Source: Ophioderma brevispina (lineage: Eukaryota; Echinodermata; Ophiuroidea; Amphilepidida; Ophiodermatidae). Taken from it: a DNA stretch of 64,000 bases. The notes under the pieces are model-generated. The model worked only from the letters and a program-made list of their open reading frames with translations. It was not told where the DNA came from and made no database searches. The DNA is taken from assembly GCA_023653785.1 (NCBI GenBank), contig JAMKCH010022214.1, positions 25,179 through 89,178 on the forward strand, in the 5' to 3' direction. This document shows, piece after piece, positions 11,111 to 23,336 of this stretch (position 1 is its first letter; each line of letters begins with the position of its first letter). Position numbers and translations under genes: made by a program.

Positions 11111-11969
11111 TATGACACGTTATATGGATGCCTCAAAATCTTCTTGTTGCCAAATTCAATAACTATCAAATGCGTGCTTCCATTATACCACCATGCTTAC
11201 AGTATTCTGATCTTGCTCATTACATGATATTACATTCCAAGTAGCCAATCAAAAGAGTGCTTAGATGCTGATATATAGGTTGGTAGTGCCCATGGGGTTA
11301 AGTTGATAATCTAATTTTTGATATTGCCCCTTTTGGCCTGAGTGGATTAGGCTATGTCATATAAAGGTAATTACATGGCAGCTGGAAGCTATTTCATCTG
11401 TATATGGACATTGAATTGATCTAATTCCTTCCATCCTTTAAAATTACGGTTAGAGCTTATTTGGTGGTTAAGTTGGAATTCAGGTAAGATTCTGGGTATA
11501 AAGTTGCAGTTGGGGATAGCATTTGGATTTGGACAAAGGTCAGAATCACATTATGTTTAAAAAAATCAAGGACAAAATCCAATCAAAAGATTGTACAGCA
11601 TTCTGTAGTAGCTATGGTCTTATTTAAATAGTAGCTGTGGGGGAAGGGGGGAATGGTTGCCTGAGTTTCATTATAATTTCTAATTTTGTCTTTTTATCAT
11701 TAAAGGAGCACTGTCAAATACACAAATACAATTTTCTCTGTTTCATGGGAAAGACCATCTACATATCTATTTCCAAAATTCCATTTGAATCCAAAATATC
11801 ATTTGATCATGAGCAGCAATTGTGTGAATTACAATAACACAAATATTGCTGTACAAGTAATTTCTGGTAATCATAAGCAAAACCAAATCATAAATGAGCG
11901 AGAGCTCAACCAAAATATTTTGCAAATGAAATGAGAACAATACAAGGGGGTCTAATGATAGCAAAATCG
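11111..11969. other. No gene recognised
   Basis: AT-rich sequence with short open frames only. Confidence 0.5.
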
Positions 11970-12147
11970 TAGGTTTGGCCACTCCACATTTGTTTTAGCC
12001 ACCCTGCATTTTGATTTGGCCACCATTCTTTTACTTTGGTCTCCACATTTTTATTCTTGTCACCATCATTTGGACAGCCACATCTATTTCATCTCTTACA
12101 CTTGTTTTAGCACACCTGCTTTGGCCCCACTTGATTTGACCACCCCA

Positions 12148-12181
<34 letters not shown>

Positions 12182-12240
12182 ATCCTACGTTGTTTTGTCC
12201 TGTCTCCCCTATACATAAAACTTTTTTGCCATCCATTTTT
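11970..12240 (+). repeat. Degenerate minisatellite of about 21 bp, with T29
   Basis: Loose repeats of the form TTTGGCCACCAC-CATTTT occur about ten times. A T run of 29 bases fills 12150-12178. Unlike the other long runs in the window, no duplicated flank was found beside this one. Confidence 0.7.
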
Positions 12241-13149
12241 TGACTGCCTCTAATTGGTTTATAATACTCTACATTTTGCACATCATATCATGAAACACCT
12301 CAAAGTTTTGATGTACCCAACCCCACCCAGAGCAATCATTATTCAGGGAAAGTATTCTCACGCATAGCTAATCTGAATCTAAAACCATCATCACTATTTC
12401 AATTTTTCCTGAAACTGATCAAAAGTAGCAAGCGGGATGAGGATATACAAATCATAATTACATCCAAAATGTATAGACAAATTTGAAATCTCATAAGCTG
12501 AAAGCAGATAAGCATATAGTTAAAAGGTGTTCAAATTATTATTCATACTGAGGAGCAAAACTGGGCCACTATATTGACTGGGTACAATGGGACATTCACC
12601 AATGGTTATGCAAACAACATAAACACAACTCATCACCATCATCAATACTGGTAGTTCATCACACTCTGAAGAGAACCTCAGGGGTCAAAATACAAATTGA
12701 TAAATAGAAACACAAACAATCTCAATTTATATCTAACAACATAAAAGAGGGGATTTGTAACTTTGCTTTTGCATCATATTTGATAGGTAACCAAACATTA
12801 CATTATAGCAGTGTTGCTCGACTGTAAAATATGGTACGCAGGTTGATAAATGTATCAAAGGCAATGATGGGGTTCTCCAAAATTAAAAACCAGAGAAACC
12901 ATTTCAAGAGCCACTGACCAAAGACTTGCCATAATAGTATGCTTGAGGAGAATTTCTGATAAATGGCAGCTCATTAATAAAGGGGCTGCATTATGGCGTT
13001 GGGTATGCCTGACTAGACAGGGACACTTTATAGAAACAAATTCACAAACATTTCACAAAATGTGCCCAAAAAGCTTAAAGCATTTTTTAAGAGTGTCCCA
13101 CTTTTCAAAAAAATAAGATTTTAATAATAATAATAATAATTTGAATAAT
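12241..13149. other. No gene; short TAA microsatellite at 13121-13141
   Basis: Nothing coding. A TAA repeat of seven units lies just before the LINE remnant. Confidence 0.5.
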
Positions 13150-13465
13150 CAGGTCAGGTCTCTCTCTTCGAGAGCCTGCTACTGGTAACCTGGTAACCAG
13201 TACTACCTGTTCCAGGGCCGGTTGTCGGCGGCTAAACCGTCAACCCCATCAGGTTATTACGAAGCTGATGAGGAGGGTAGCTGGTTACCCTGGTAGAACG
13301 AAAAGAATATCTACCTACAAGAGCGCCGGCTCGGGAGAGCCAACGGCGGTCATCCAGCAATGTGCACATGCTGCCTTGCATGTTGGGCGGGGAAGCCCAA
13401 AGGCTAGGTCCACCGCCGAAAACGGTGGATTGACGTCAGGAAGGGCATTAAGCGATAGGCGGCTC
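13150..13465 (+). mobile_element. 5' region of an RTE-like LINE
   Basis: A locally GC-richer stretch immediately precedes endonuclease-coding sequence. It contains an imperfect hairpin (CTGGTAACCTGGTAACCAG) and GAAAACGGTGGATTGACGTC. Position suggests the 5' leader of the LINE. Confidence 0.6.
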
Positions 13466-14050
13466 GGGTGAGGGTTGGAAGCTGGAACTTGGGGAGTTTG
13501 AAGGGGAAAGGGGTGGAGATAAGTGAGGAATTGAGGAAGAGGAAGGTGGATGTGTGTGGTGTACAGGAGGTGAGGGGCTACAATGTTGGGGGTAGAGGGA
13601 AGAAGGTACAAGTTGTGGTGGGCAGGAAATAGTGAAGGGATTGGGGGTGTGAGAGTATTGGTGAAAGAGGAGTTGTGTGAAAAGGTGGTGGAGGTAAGAA
13701 GGAAGAGCGATAGGGTGATAACAGTTATAATGGTTTTCGAGGAAGAGGTAGTGAGATTGACATGTGGTTATGCGCCGCAGTGTGGAAGGAAGCGTGAAGA
13801 AAAGGAACAGTTTTATGATGAGTTGGTGGAGGAATGGGAGGTGCAAAGTGTCGGTGAATTGGTTTTATGTGTTGGTAATTTTAACGGGCATGTGGGGAAA
13901 AGGATCGAAGGTTTTGAAAGTGTTCATGGAGGAAATGGGTTTGGAGAGAGGAATCTGGAAGGAAGAATGTTGTTGGAGTTTTGTGATGAGAAAGAGATGT
14001 GTGTTGCAAATACATGGTTCAAGAAAGAGGACAAAAGGAAGTGACATATA
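13466..14050 (+). pseudogene. RTE-like LINE endonuclease domain, frameshifted
   Basis: Translated pieces match the apurinic-endonuclease-like domain of RTE-group LINEs, the same fold seen in craniofacial-development-protein-2-like annotations. In order: SWNLGSLKGKG, DVCGVQEVRG, then after a frameshift near 13590 YKLWWAGNSEGIGGVRVLV, SDRVITVIMVF, YAPQ, GNFNGHVGKRIEGFESVHGG and NTWFKKEDKRK. The usual GDFN catalytic motif reads GNFN, losing a key aspartate. A second frameshift near 14042 is needed to continue into VTYIAQ. The enzyme would nick target DNA for reverse transcription; this copy cannot be active. Confidence 0.85.
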
Positions 14051-15140
14051 TAGCTCAGGAGGTCATAGAAGACAGAGATTGATTCTTGTGTTAGTAAGGC
14101 AAGAGGAAGAGGAAATATTTCTGCAGAATGTTAAGGTAATTCGTGGAGAATTGCAACACCGGTTGTGGTTGCATATGTGGATAAGAGAAGGTGAAAAAGG
14201 TGGTGGGGAAGTTGTACATGAGAGGAGGAAAGTATGTAAGCTGAAAGAAGAAGAGACAAGAAAGAATTAAGATGATAGTAGGGGAGCTTGTGGGAAATGA
14301 ATGTGTCAGATTTGTGGGGTGCTTTAAAGAAGGGTTTACAGGCATGTGATGAAGAGTGTGGAAAACAAAAGGTATGAGAGACAGGAGAGATACAAGGTGG
14401 TGGGGAATGAATGAGGTGAGGGAGGCGATAGCGGGAAAGAAGGATGCATTTTAAGGATATGAGAAAATGGTATGGGGGGGGGCGGAAGAGAATATGTAAG
14501 GCTTAAGAGGCTAAAGAATCGAGCACAGAGTGGTTGCGAAGGTTATGAAGGAGGAGGCAGAGAATGTGCTGAGTGAGTTGAGAGAGAATCCAAACAAGGT
14601 GTAATCATATAGTGAAGGCAATGAAAAAGGATTGAAGTCGATGTTGAAGGTGGAAGATGTATGAGAGGAAGTGATGGAAAGTTGAATTTCATTGAGAACG
14701 ATAGGAGCAGAGTCTGGAAAGAGCATATTGGAGAGAAATCATGATGAGGAGAATGATTGGGATCAGAAGGTATAGGCTGATGTGGTGGGAAGGGCCAGTT
14801 AATAGGGTCAGCCGGGAAAAGGGGGTGAAGGCAATCCAGGAAATTAAAAAAGGAAAGGCGGTTTGACCCCTCGAGGCGAGTGCTAGGTGATTAGTGCGAG
14901 TGGAGAGATAGGGATTGGTGTGATTAGTTGTGTCAGAGAGTGTTAGATGGGGGAGGGATGCAGGTGGAGTGGGCAGTGAGTGTGGTAAATTCCAATTTTT
15001 TAAAGGAATGGGATGCAATGAGTTGTGGTGCATATCGGGTGTGATTGTTAGAGCCTCAATGAAGATGTGGATAGGGTTCCTGGAGATAGGATTCGAAGAT
15101 AGTGGAAAGTGGATGAGATGCAATTTGGTTATTTCCAGTG
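14051..15140 (+). pseudogene. RTE-like LINE linker and start of reverse transcriptase, decayed
   Basis: Broken frames continue the LINE order. LKEEETRK near 14240, then a block reading like EVREAIARKKDAF with the frame lost (about 14410-14450), then VKAIQEIKKGKA near 14830, typical of the N-terminal part of the reverse transcriptase. A scrap reading DAIW near 15115 may be the start of the conserved QFGF region, after which similarity stops. The catalytic YADD box is absent, so the 3' half is deleted. Several stops and frameshifts are present. Confidence 0.7.
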
Positions 15141-15519
15141 TTTATTTTAAGGAGTATCCCGATAATAATTCAAAAGCCACTGAACAACATCCTTCCATGT
15201 GAAATAGCCGGGAAATAGCGCCACGTACGTGTCAACGCTCATCCCAGTAGCTTTCCCTTTAGTTAACACAAGTCAAGTTTTTAGGATCATTTTTGTGAGA
15301 TTGTGCTATTTCTAATGACAAACAAAAATGTCATATTTTCAATGCCGCCGATTGAAATTAGGATTTGAGATATCCAAACAAATTACACAAGGCGTTCTCG
15401 AACCACAAAGGTCCCCCGGCCCGCCCGTCGCGATAGTATATGGAGGGAAATATAATAATCACAGGGAGAATTGTGATGGAATAAGTGGGGTTCTCACCCA
15501 CAATTGAAATCCTTCAATG
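15141..15519. other. No gene recognised
   Basis: Unique-looking sequence between the LINE remnant and the TGACC-rich block. Confidence 0.45.
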
Positions 15520-15960
15520 TTGATACATTGACCATACAACTATTTTTAGTCTTTGACCTATATGAACCCACTTGACCTTGAAATGACTTCCCAATTTTCG
15601 GTTAGAAATGTGACCACAGTCCAAAGTTTAATGACCTATCACATGTTGAGTTAGTCGACCTTGAATAACCCCACGACCTTTGATGACCTTCAAAATTTTT
15701 GCAATGACTGCATACTCACCCCATCAGTTTTCATGACTATAATACCATGTGTATGGATTTGACCTTAGATGACCCACATGACCTTGAAATGGACCATCAA
15801 AACTTTTGGCACGGAATGTTGAACACACCCACAAAGTTCATCATCCTACCACAATACTTAGTTATATTGACCTTGGATGACCCGCATGACCTTCAATTTT
15901 TCGGCACGAATGTTAACCACACCCACCAAGTTTCATCATCCTACCACAATTGCCAAGGCT
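15520..15960. repeat. TGACCTT-rich irregular repeat
   Basis: Repeated GACCTTGAATGACC and CCACACCCAC-AAGTTTCATCATCCTACCAC words; the latter occurs at least twice (near 15822 and 15915). Probable decayed tandem array. Confidence 0.7.
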
Positions 15961-15988
15961 TTATCAATTTAATCCTCCTTTTTTGTTT

Positions 15989-16470
15989 GACGCGCATTTG
16001 ACCTTTGACCCTGCCACATGCCCTCCCCTCCCTAACTCATCCACCGTCTACTTGGGTGACATCTATGGTACGAAGATGGATACTCATACTTGCTTAGATT
16101 AAAAAGATATCGTGTGGTACAATGGCTTACATCTCTATTTTTGACCAAATTTGACCCTATTTTTGACGCATATTTGACTTTGACCATGCCACCTTTACCA
16201 TCTCTGAACTCATCACCGTCTACTTGTGTACAATCTATGGTGTGAAGATGAACCCATACTGCTTAGATCAAAAGATATCAAGTTTACAATGCTTATCACC
16301 ATATTCCTATTTTGACCAAATGTGACCCTATTTTTGACTATATTGACCCTTTTACCTATGTCACATGACCCACCTTACCATCCGCCGCCAACGCCTACTT
16401 GAAATTAATCTATGTTGCGAAGATGGACACCACACTTGCTTAGATCCAGAGATATTGGCTTGGACCACAC
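15989..16470 (+). repeat. Tandem repeat, three units of about 173 bp
   Basis: Units begin near 15989, 16162 and 16335. Each runs TTGAC...CCTATG/CCATGCCAC, ACCGTCTACTTG (or CGCCTACTTG), ATCTATGGT-CGAAGATG, CTTAGATC-AAAGATAT. Divergence is marked. A short CA-rich stretch follows at 16470-16520. Confidence 0.8.
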
Positions 16471-16529
16471 CACAAGCACACACACCCTCCACCACACACA
16501 CACACCCACACACACCCGTACACAGGGAA

Positions 16530-17992
16530 TTTCTATAGTCCCCCCTTGCCAACTAAAGTTGCGTGGGACCAAAAATACTTCTTTATGACACATTGCCCTT
16601 TGAGCATTACCGTTCACAGTAAGAGTTTAATAGCCAATTACAACACAATGTGCAAAAATCTCACAAATTTGAAAATTGGGGGCACTCTTCAAAAATGTGT
16701 TATTATTACTCTAACTTTTTGTTCAAACATGTAATATATATTATAAATGTTAAAATCCCAATGACCGATCTCGAAATGGTAAGAGTACAAGTACACAAGA
16801 TTAAAATTGATTACACTTACCACACTCGTCTACACACTATCAATTTCTTAACCTACAAATACTAAGTAGGAGAAGAAGCCACATTGGTGCACGTACAAAC
16901 AACGAATACCATCTCCCTTTCAACTTTACTTCAATTCTTACTGATTAGAATTTCAGTACTCATTTTACTGATATTCATATGCACCTAATTCTAAAGAGAT
17001 ACTTTAATAATTCCACAAAAGCTCTAAGCTTCACAGGTTACTTGGCCCCCCTCTCTATAGGAGTATGGGCATCCCATTCCATGAGTCTAGGAACAGCACT
17101 ATATGGCTAATCAACAACAACTCCCCTGGTTACATTAAATTCACCCTGGGCCGATTTTTGTTGCTAAAAGTATCCCTTATTTCAACACTTTACAGTATAA
17201 AATATAAAATAGCATCCTTTGGGAACTCCTCTCTACTGGCAATTGATTTTCATTTCAACTGACATTTCTTAAATGTGCTTTTAAAGTGCATGTTTAACAA
17301 GGCAATCTTCAATTATTCAAGTTGAAATCAGCTTAGGTCCATAGTGTCTGTGAAAGCCCTTGAGCAATTTTGGTGTGAAAATTAAATACATCATTCTGTT
17401 TATAATGTAAGCCATTTTAATTGGTGAAGACGTCCATAACATAATTAAACTGCACATAAAGAACTCACTATCTTTTAAGGTAGGATTATTGGCTATTATG
17501 CTCCCCCAGAAAAAAAAAATCTTGGCCCGTTATTTGAACACTTGAACAATATTTTATTTTATTCACAAATTTCCGGTCAACTGATAAGTAAAATGTCTAA
17601 TGTCATTGGTGGGCAAATGAAAACACGTATTAAACATTAAAAAGGTGTTACATTCATGAATATGCCCAAAGTATTCAGTTCAATTTGAAGTGAACATAGC
17701 ATGCGGTCCTCTGGCTGACCACAACACATGCCACATGCTAATGTGTTATACTCAAGAAACACAACATGACCAACACATGAATGCAATTATGCAACTTCTT
17801 TGACTGACCTTCTTTCAACTCCCTGCACTTCTTTCAGAAAATCGCTGATGTGGTTTTTGATAAATTTGAAGAAAAAATTCTTAGAAAATTACCAGATTTC
17901 TGTCTCTGTTCTTTAACTTAGTATATTGAACAATAGACCATCACTGCAACATTTAACACCATTAGTGGAACCCATATTGTGCACAAGATTTC
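16530..17992. other. No gene recognised
   Basis: AT-rich with short open frames; no motif or inverted repeat noted. Confidence 0.5.
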
Positions 17993-18362
17993 TTAAAGGC
18001 CGACTCAGAGATTTCCCGATGAGGGCGCACTCAATTTCAAACAAATCAAGTTTTTTGCATATACATAATGCTTGTCCGCATACTAATCACTGTGTGAAAT
18101 AACTAAGCTCAAATCGAAGTCCTTCATAGAGAAAATCACCAATTTGTTCTAAAATTCTGGATCCGGAAATTTTTGTTATACACGGTATCCTATGGCACTG
18201 TTATACTGTGCACGAATGTTTACTGCATGAAAACGGAAAATCCGATTGATCTTTAACTTTGGAATTAAACATTTTAGGTGACTATCTTTAGTTCTAGATG
18301 ACTATTTTTAATTATTGAATACACACAAAAATATATTTCGAAATCTCTGAGTCAGCCTTTAA
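17993..18362 (+). mobile_element. TTAA-type MITE, family C, complete (370 bp)
   Basis: TTAAAGGCCGACTCAGAGAT at left pairs with ATCTCTGAGTCAGCCTTTAA at right, TTAA at both edges. Internal words GGATCCGGAAATTTTTGTTA and GTTCTAGATGACTA identify diverged copies at 9564-9921 and about 26150-26512. No coding capacity. Confidence 0.9.
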
Positions 18363-18744
18363 GTGAACTTTCTAAAACATTTTAATAGTAATTGAGTAAC
18401 TTCAGCTCTAAGCAAGGCAGCAGCATTGCAATCGAGATGCCAACCACCTATGCATGTATCCTTTAAAAGTCAAAGCAGCACAAAATGTTAATGTTTCTTC
18501 CATAACGTAACAAAAGTGGGTAGATAAAAAACAAATTTCTTACAAATAAATGACTTAGGATTCAATTCTACTAGCCTGTGGTCCATCCAGCCTCTAGGTA
18601 GGACATATGCAAGGTAGGGGCATTTGTAACTGTCTGGTAAACAGGTGTAAAATAACAAATTGCTGTGCCCTCCCCAAACAGACCTTGCTTATACAAAATA
18701 AAGAGGAATGCAGTGTCATTTATAGGCAAATAATGTGTCCGAGG
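18363..18744. other. No gene recognised
   Basis: Spacer between two family C MITEs; the only open frames are short and cross the next MITE edge. Confidence 0.45.
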
Positions 18745-19176
18745 TTAAAGACCGACTCAGAGATTTCCAAGGATGCTGCCCTCGATTTTCCAACAAATCA
18801 TGTTTTATTGTGTATACATGATGCTTGTCCACCCACTAATCACTATGTGAAATAGCTAAGGCCAAAAAAAAATTGTTTGATTGTCCTCATCCGACCGACC
18901 CTAATTTGGAAATCAGAAAAAAGGGTTTTTTTCCCCTTTTACTGTGCAAAAGAATACCGATCCTAATTTTGAAAAATTCCTAAAAAGTTTTTTTTTTCAA
19001 CTTTAACTTTCTGAAATGTAAAAAAGATGATGTTTAAACAGTTTCTTAGCATGTTAGTTGGGTTTCATAATGTACAAAGATGCAAAGTTTTTCCGACCGA
19101 CCGACCCAACTCTAAAAAGTCATCTATGGACAATCAAACAATTTTATTGTTTGGCCTAAGCTTAAATTGATTCTCC
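18745..19176 (+). mobile_element. Family C MITE interrupted by a family D MITE
   Basis: Begins TTAAAGACCGACTCAGAGAT and follows family C to AAATAGCTAA, where element 18860-19156 is inserted. It resumes as GCTTAAATTGATTCTCC, matching GCTCAAATCGAAGTCC of 17993-18362. The remainder is lost where the family B element begins at 19177. Confidence 0.85.
18860..19156. mobile_element. PIF/Harbinger-like MITE, family D (297 bp), nested
   Basis: GGCCAAAAAAAAATTGTTTG at left and CAATCAAACAATTTTATTGT-TTGGCC at right are inverted repeats. TAA is duplicated at 18857-18859 and 19157-19159, and the interrupted host sequence rejoins at that point, confirming the boundaries. Confidence 0.9.
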
Positions 19177-19751
19177 TTAAAGGTGCAATGAGAGATTTTG
19201 AGGCACACAGATATTGTGTCAATAGTAATTTCATATATATTAGACCCTCAATAGATTTCTAATTACCTTGTATTTGGCTACAGAAATGTCTTAAAGGAGA
19301 GAAAAAAGGCGATTTTGATTTGCCTATATTTCAATATAAAACATAGCTGAATTTTGTATTTGCTCCTATACGAAATTAGAAATTTCATTAATTTTGATAC
19401 CAAAGACAACATTTCTCAGCTCTTTTAGAGAGGATATTTTGATGGAAAGAATTGCATCAGGGCAAAAATCAGTACACTGCAAAAACAGTGTTTAGAAGTG
19501 GTGCAAATGTGTTTAGGATTATGACATGGTTTAATTCCTAAACACTTGGCATCAAATGTATAAACACCTAATGGCAAATCCCTAAACATGTTTTACATTT
19601 TAAACAATGTTAGATATAGGTGTTGAGATATTAAACAGACATTTCAAAATAGTGTTTAGAAAAGTGTTTTAATTTCAAGGCACTGTTTTGCAATGTACTT
19701 GCAATTTTTTTGAGGGGGACACCTGATATGTGAATCTCTGTGGCACTTTTA
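19177..19751 (+). mobile_element. Family B MITE carrying a nested insert
   Basis: TTAAAGGTGCAATGAGAGAT opens the element. The right end GTGAATCTCTGTGGCACTTT is eroded. Comparison with 1108-1340 shows the host broken at GCAAAAATCAGTAC, where 19475-19695 is inserted. Confidence 0.85.
19475..19695. mobile_element. Nested short MITE, probably Tc1/mariner-like (221 bp)
   Basis: CACTGCAAAAACAGTGTTTA at left and CACTGTTTTGCAATG at right are inverted repeats. Both edges carry GTAC; reading the duplication as TA (19473-19474, 19696-19697) gives ends CACTGC/CATTGC as in Tc1/mariner. The empty site at 1290-1300 confirms precise insertion. Internal repeats of AGTGTTTAGAA are present. Confidence 0.8.
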
Positions 19752-20519
19752 CAGAAAATCGCAACTTTGTACGGGAAAGTTAGGTTTCCTAACTGTGTTT
19801 ATTGTTCAAGCGATGGATATCCTTTAGTGACACTCTATCTGGACATGGACATCCAACTGAACCTCTATCTGGAGGTTCCTACTCGTCTGGATCCCAATGT
19901 TTGGCACCCGTGTTTGGCGCCCTCAGTTGGCCTATTTGGATAGGCTGCACAATTTCTCAGCCTGTGGTCACCATAGCTGCAAATGCTTATCTTTCTTGCT
20001 GCCTTGGGTCTTTTGGGTCTTGTATACCAAATAAGAAGTACTTTCAGTACAGTAAAATGTTATTTTCTATCTCAACTTCTGGGGATGCTCAGTCAGGTTG
20101 GGTTTGGGTTCTGTATTTGGTGCTTGTGCTTGCTGCTGTCTCATGTCTGCCAATTCTGCTCCTAGACTATTGTCCTAGCATGCCTAGCCTAGCTAGGCTT
20201 TGGCTAGCCTTAGCAGCATAACCTTTACCTGACCTAGGGTCTCCAGATACTTACTAACAAGACTAGACCTTCCTGAAGGGCGGGGGCTATAAACGCCCAG
20301 ATGGACTTAAGGTCTACTTCGGGAACATGGTTGTCAATGACATGTCTGATAATGTCGCCTACCTACCTTGTTCATGCCCGGCTGTGCATTGTAGGGAATG
20401 TTGTGTTTTTGTTCACTCACGGCTCTCCTCACAGAGCGATACAGGTCTTCTGCCTGGCTACTAACTGACTTACTTTGGTCATACCTAAAGGCAAGTGTTA
20501 GCTTTGGTTTATCCGTGCA

Positions 20520-21490
20520 TTGTTAATTATGGTACGGCTCTGCCTACACCATCAGCCGTCATCTAAATGGGGATCTCACTTTCTCATGTTTATATATGTA
20601 TACATAAGTTTCTGGTACAGTCCTGCCTATAACATCACCTGGTTCATTCTGTTGTGAGTTTGGCAATGGCAATGCCAATGCCACTTACTGCCTGCCTATG
20701 AGCTTTCACCTACACCATCTTTTTAACCAGTTGGGATCTGGGCCTATTATGTGTCGGTATTGTACTAAACTTTTACAATGGTTTCTTATGCAATGTGGCT
20801 ACTCGTTTGGTCATTCGCTGCCTATGGATGGCTCTCATATGTCATCTGCTTTCCGTGTTAAGATTGTCCTCTCCCATTTTATTTGTACCTATATGGTACG
20901 CCTTACGCGGACCACACATCGTTTGGACATTTTATTTTGAGTACCGTGTACCACTGTCTACCTAGCTATGGTATCGCTCTGCCTAGTATTTTTGTTTTCT
21001 TGCCTACACAATATGATTTCAGGATCTTCCCTTCACATAGATATGCGGTACGGTAGGCCCTCTGCTACACCCATCAGCTTATTCTTTTCTCACTTTACTG
21101 TCAAAGTCAGATTTTCCCCTCTGTATATTATTTGTTCATAAATTAGGTTACCTATTCATTGGGTACTTAAAGTATGTCACCTTATTGCTGGCCTATAGTA
21201 CGGCTCAGCTTTACACCATTCTTAGGCCTTCGCCATAATTTTCCCGGAATTGGTTTATTCTCTTAGTAGTATGCTTTGGTCGGCTCCATCTACAGTCTTT
21301 TTATCCGAGTTGGATCTTTGTCCCTCATGTATGATTTTGACCTACGGTAGGCCCCACTTGCACCCTCATCTTGTTATCTCATATTCGAGTGTGCTATAGT
21401 ACACAAACCTGCCTTGCGTCTTGTACAGCTCCACCTGTTCACTGTCCTTTTTGTCCGAGTTGGATATTCTCATCATACAACCGATGAGGG
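20520..21490 (+). repeat. Degenerate minisatellite, period about 76-80 bp
   Basis: The motif TATGGTACGGCTCTGCCTAC, or variants, recurs near 20531, 20611, 20690, 20891, 20965, 21043, 21193, 21272, 21342 and 21418. It is often followed by ACACCATC and by CCGAGTTGGAT(C/A)T. Spacing is usually 70-80 bases or a multiple. Units are strongly diverged. Confidence 0.7.
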
Positions 21491-23336
21491 CAAACAGGAT
21501 TTATCTTTGTGCAACATGGATGGAGCTATTCCCTATTGAAGCATGCGTTCTCTAAGGGCCAATTCTCATACAGTCAACAGGGTGGTCATAGAATTCTGAT
21601 AGAGTCAATCATCAGAGGCCCCCCTGTGTTGTCTCTAACTCGGTAAAACCCTCCTCATAGCAGTCTATTACAATTCCAATATTGTTACCCCACATAGCCA
21701 TAGTATAGCTGGCATCATTGCAGGTGCATCCATATAGCTCTCAACTAATCCCTACACCATCATAAGTACCAGCTCATAACATGCCACAGCGAATAAATGC
21801 TAACCACCAGGTGGTATTGGCAAAGTTATCTGGGATGTTTGATACACAGATGATTTCAATTTGCTTGAATACTGCCAGCTGGATTGATGCGTTCCCATTA
21901 CCAGCGGATATACCATCAAGATAGCCAGCAATTGCTTCTCCCTATAACTAGATGATCCCATACATTTTAATATTGATTATCACTTCCAGAGATCCCACTT
22001 TTGTGTCATCTGCAAGAAGTCTGACGGTAGCTTGTGACCATAATAGGCATAACATAAATGCCCAGATGTTTCCACATACTTCACACATTTTCGTGCCACT
22101 TGGATGTTATGTTCCTTCAGATAGTCCCCACAGTTACCCTTAAAGAGTGGTCAGGTCATAGAGGTCCTTATAGGTCATGGCCCAGAATGGTTAGATTATG
22201 AAGTCTGGTGTTTGTATGTGCAGTGTTGATCTATTTTTCGTGACACATGGATGCAGGGGTCTCTTGGGTAGTGTGACTTTGTCTCATTTTACCCACGACA
22301 GCAGATGACACAGGTGTCTTGTGAATGCTGTACATTCTAAACAACCAGCCTATTTTCATTGATATTATATTTAAGAAAGGTAGTGAAATCTTGTGCTTGA
22401 TTTCATGCTTGCGATTGAACTATTTTGCTTTTGTCTGATCTGTTACAGCATTGCATCCATCATTGTCATTCAGACCCTACTTTTTCTAGCACCTAATTCA
22501 GTGGACTCAGCGGCATGTTGGTACTGAGTCAGCTCCTAAGAAAACCTTTTCCACCTTCGAACTGGCATTGGCCACTAGGGTGAAGTTTTATTTCAACTGG
22601 CATGCATGTGCATATAGTTCCTATCTGCTTCAGGGCAAGCTTTTGCCTACGGTATTCCTGTCCTGTACCACATGTATATGCTTTCATTCAAGCACACTTG
22701 GCCCAAATTAGCCCAATGTCTCCCAAAACATGCTAGCTAGATTATCTCGTTATGATAGTGGTTAAAGTCAGTGAGCTAATGTGCGCCTTCTTCAACACAC
22801 ATTGGTACCTTTGACTTCTGATTACCAATTGCCACTCCAATCTTTTTGCTGATGCTCGGCATTTTGCCACTTCCGAGTTTTTCCGACCTGCTTTGTCTGT
22901 GATCGTGGTGCATACTTGATTAATGTTTCACCATGATGCGATTCTCCCAACCATGGCAGGCACTATTGAATTGATGTACTTGTTCATAATCAAGACAGAC
23001 CTGCCCCTAGTGTAGGTCATGCGATAACTTCCTAGCTTGACAGATACCAAAGGGACTAATGTATTTGGATTTGGTTTTGACATCTTACCATGGATCTTAC
23101 CAATTCTGCTATATTTTCAAACATGTCACAGAGCTTGGTTGTAGAATCTGCATTTTACTCGGTATCATAATAGTAGGGCTTCTTGCTCATGTTTGTCTAT
23201 AGGCCTACGATTTGAGGGTTTACTAGTTGTCATTGAAGTCTTTATTTATCTACAATTTTATACATTTTCCTGCATCTCAGGGATTCCATTGCATTAATCA
23301 TTTTAATCAACCCCATTCAAACTCATTCTTTGGCCA
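21491..23336. other. Interior of the large element; no intact frame
   Basis: Less AT-rich than its surroundings and with several medium-length broken frames near 22480-23000, as expected for a decayed coding region. No family motif could be named. Confidence 0.45.

Noticed and set aside
12150..12178. T29 run as a sixth duplication join
   Set aside because: No duplicated sequence was found on either side; it lies within a T-rich minisatellite.
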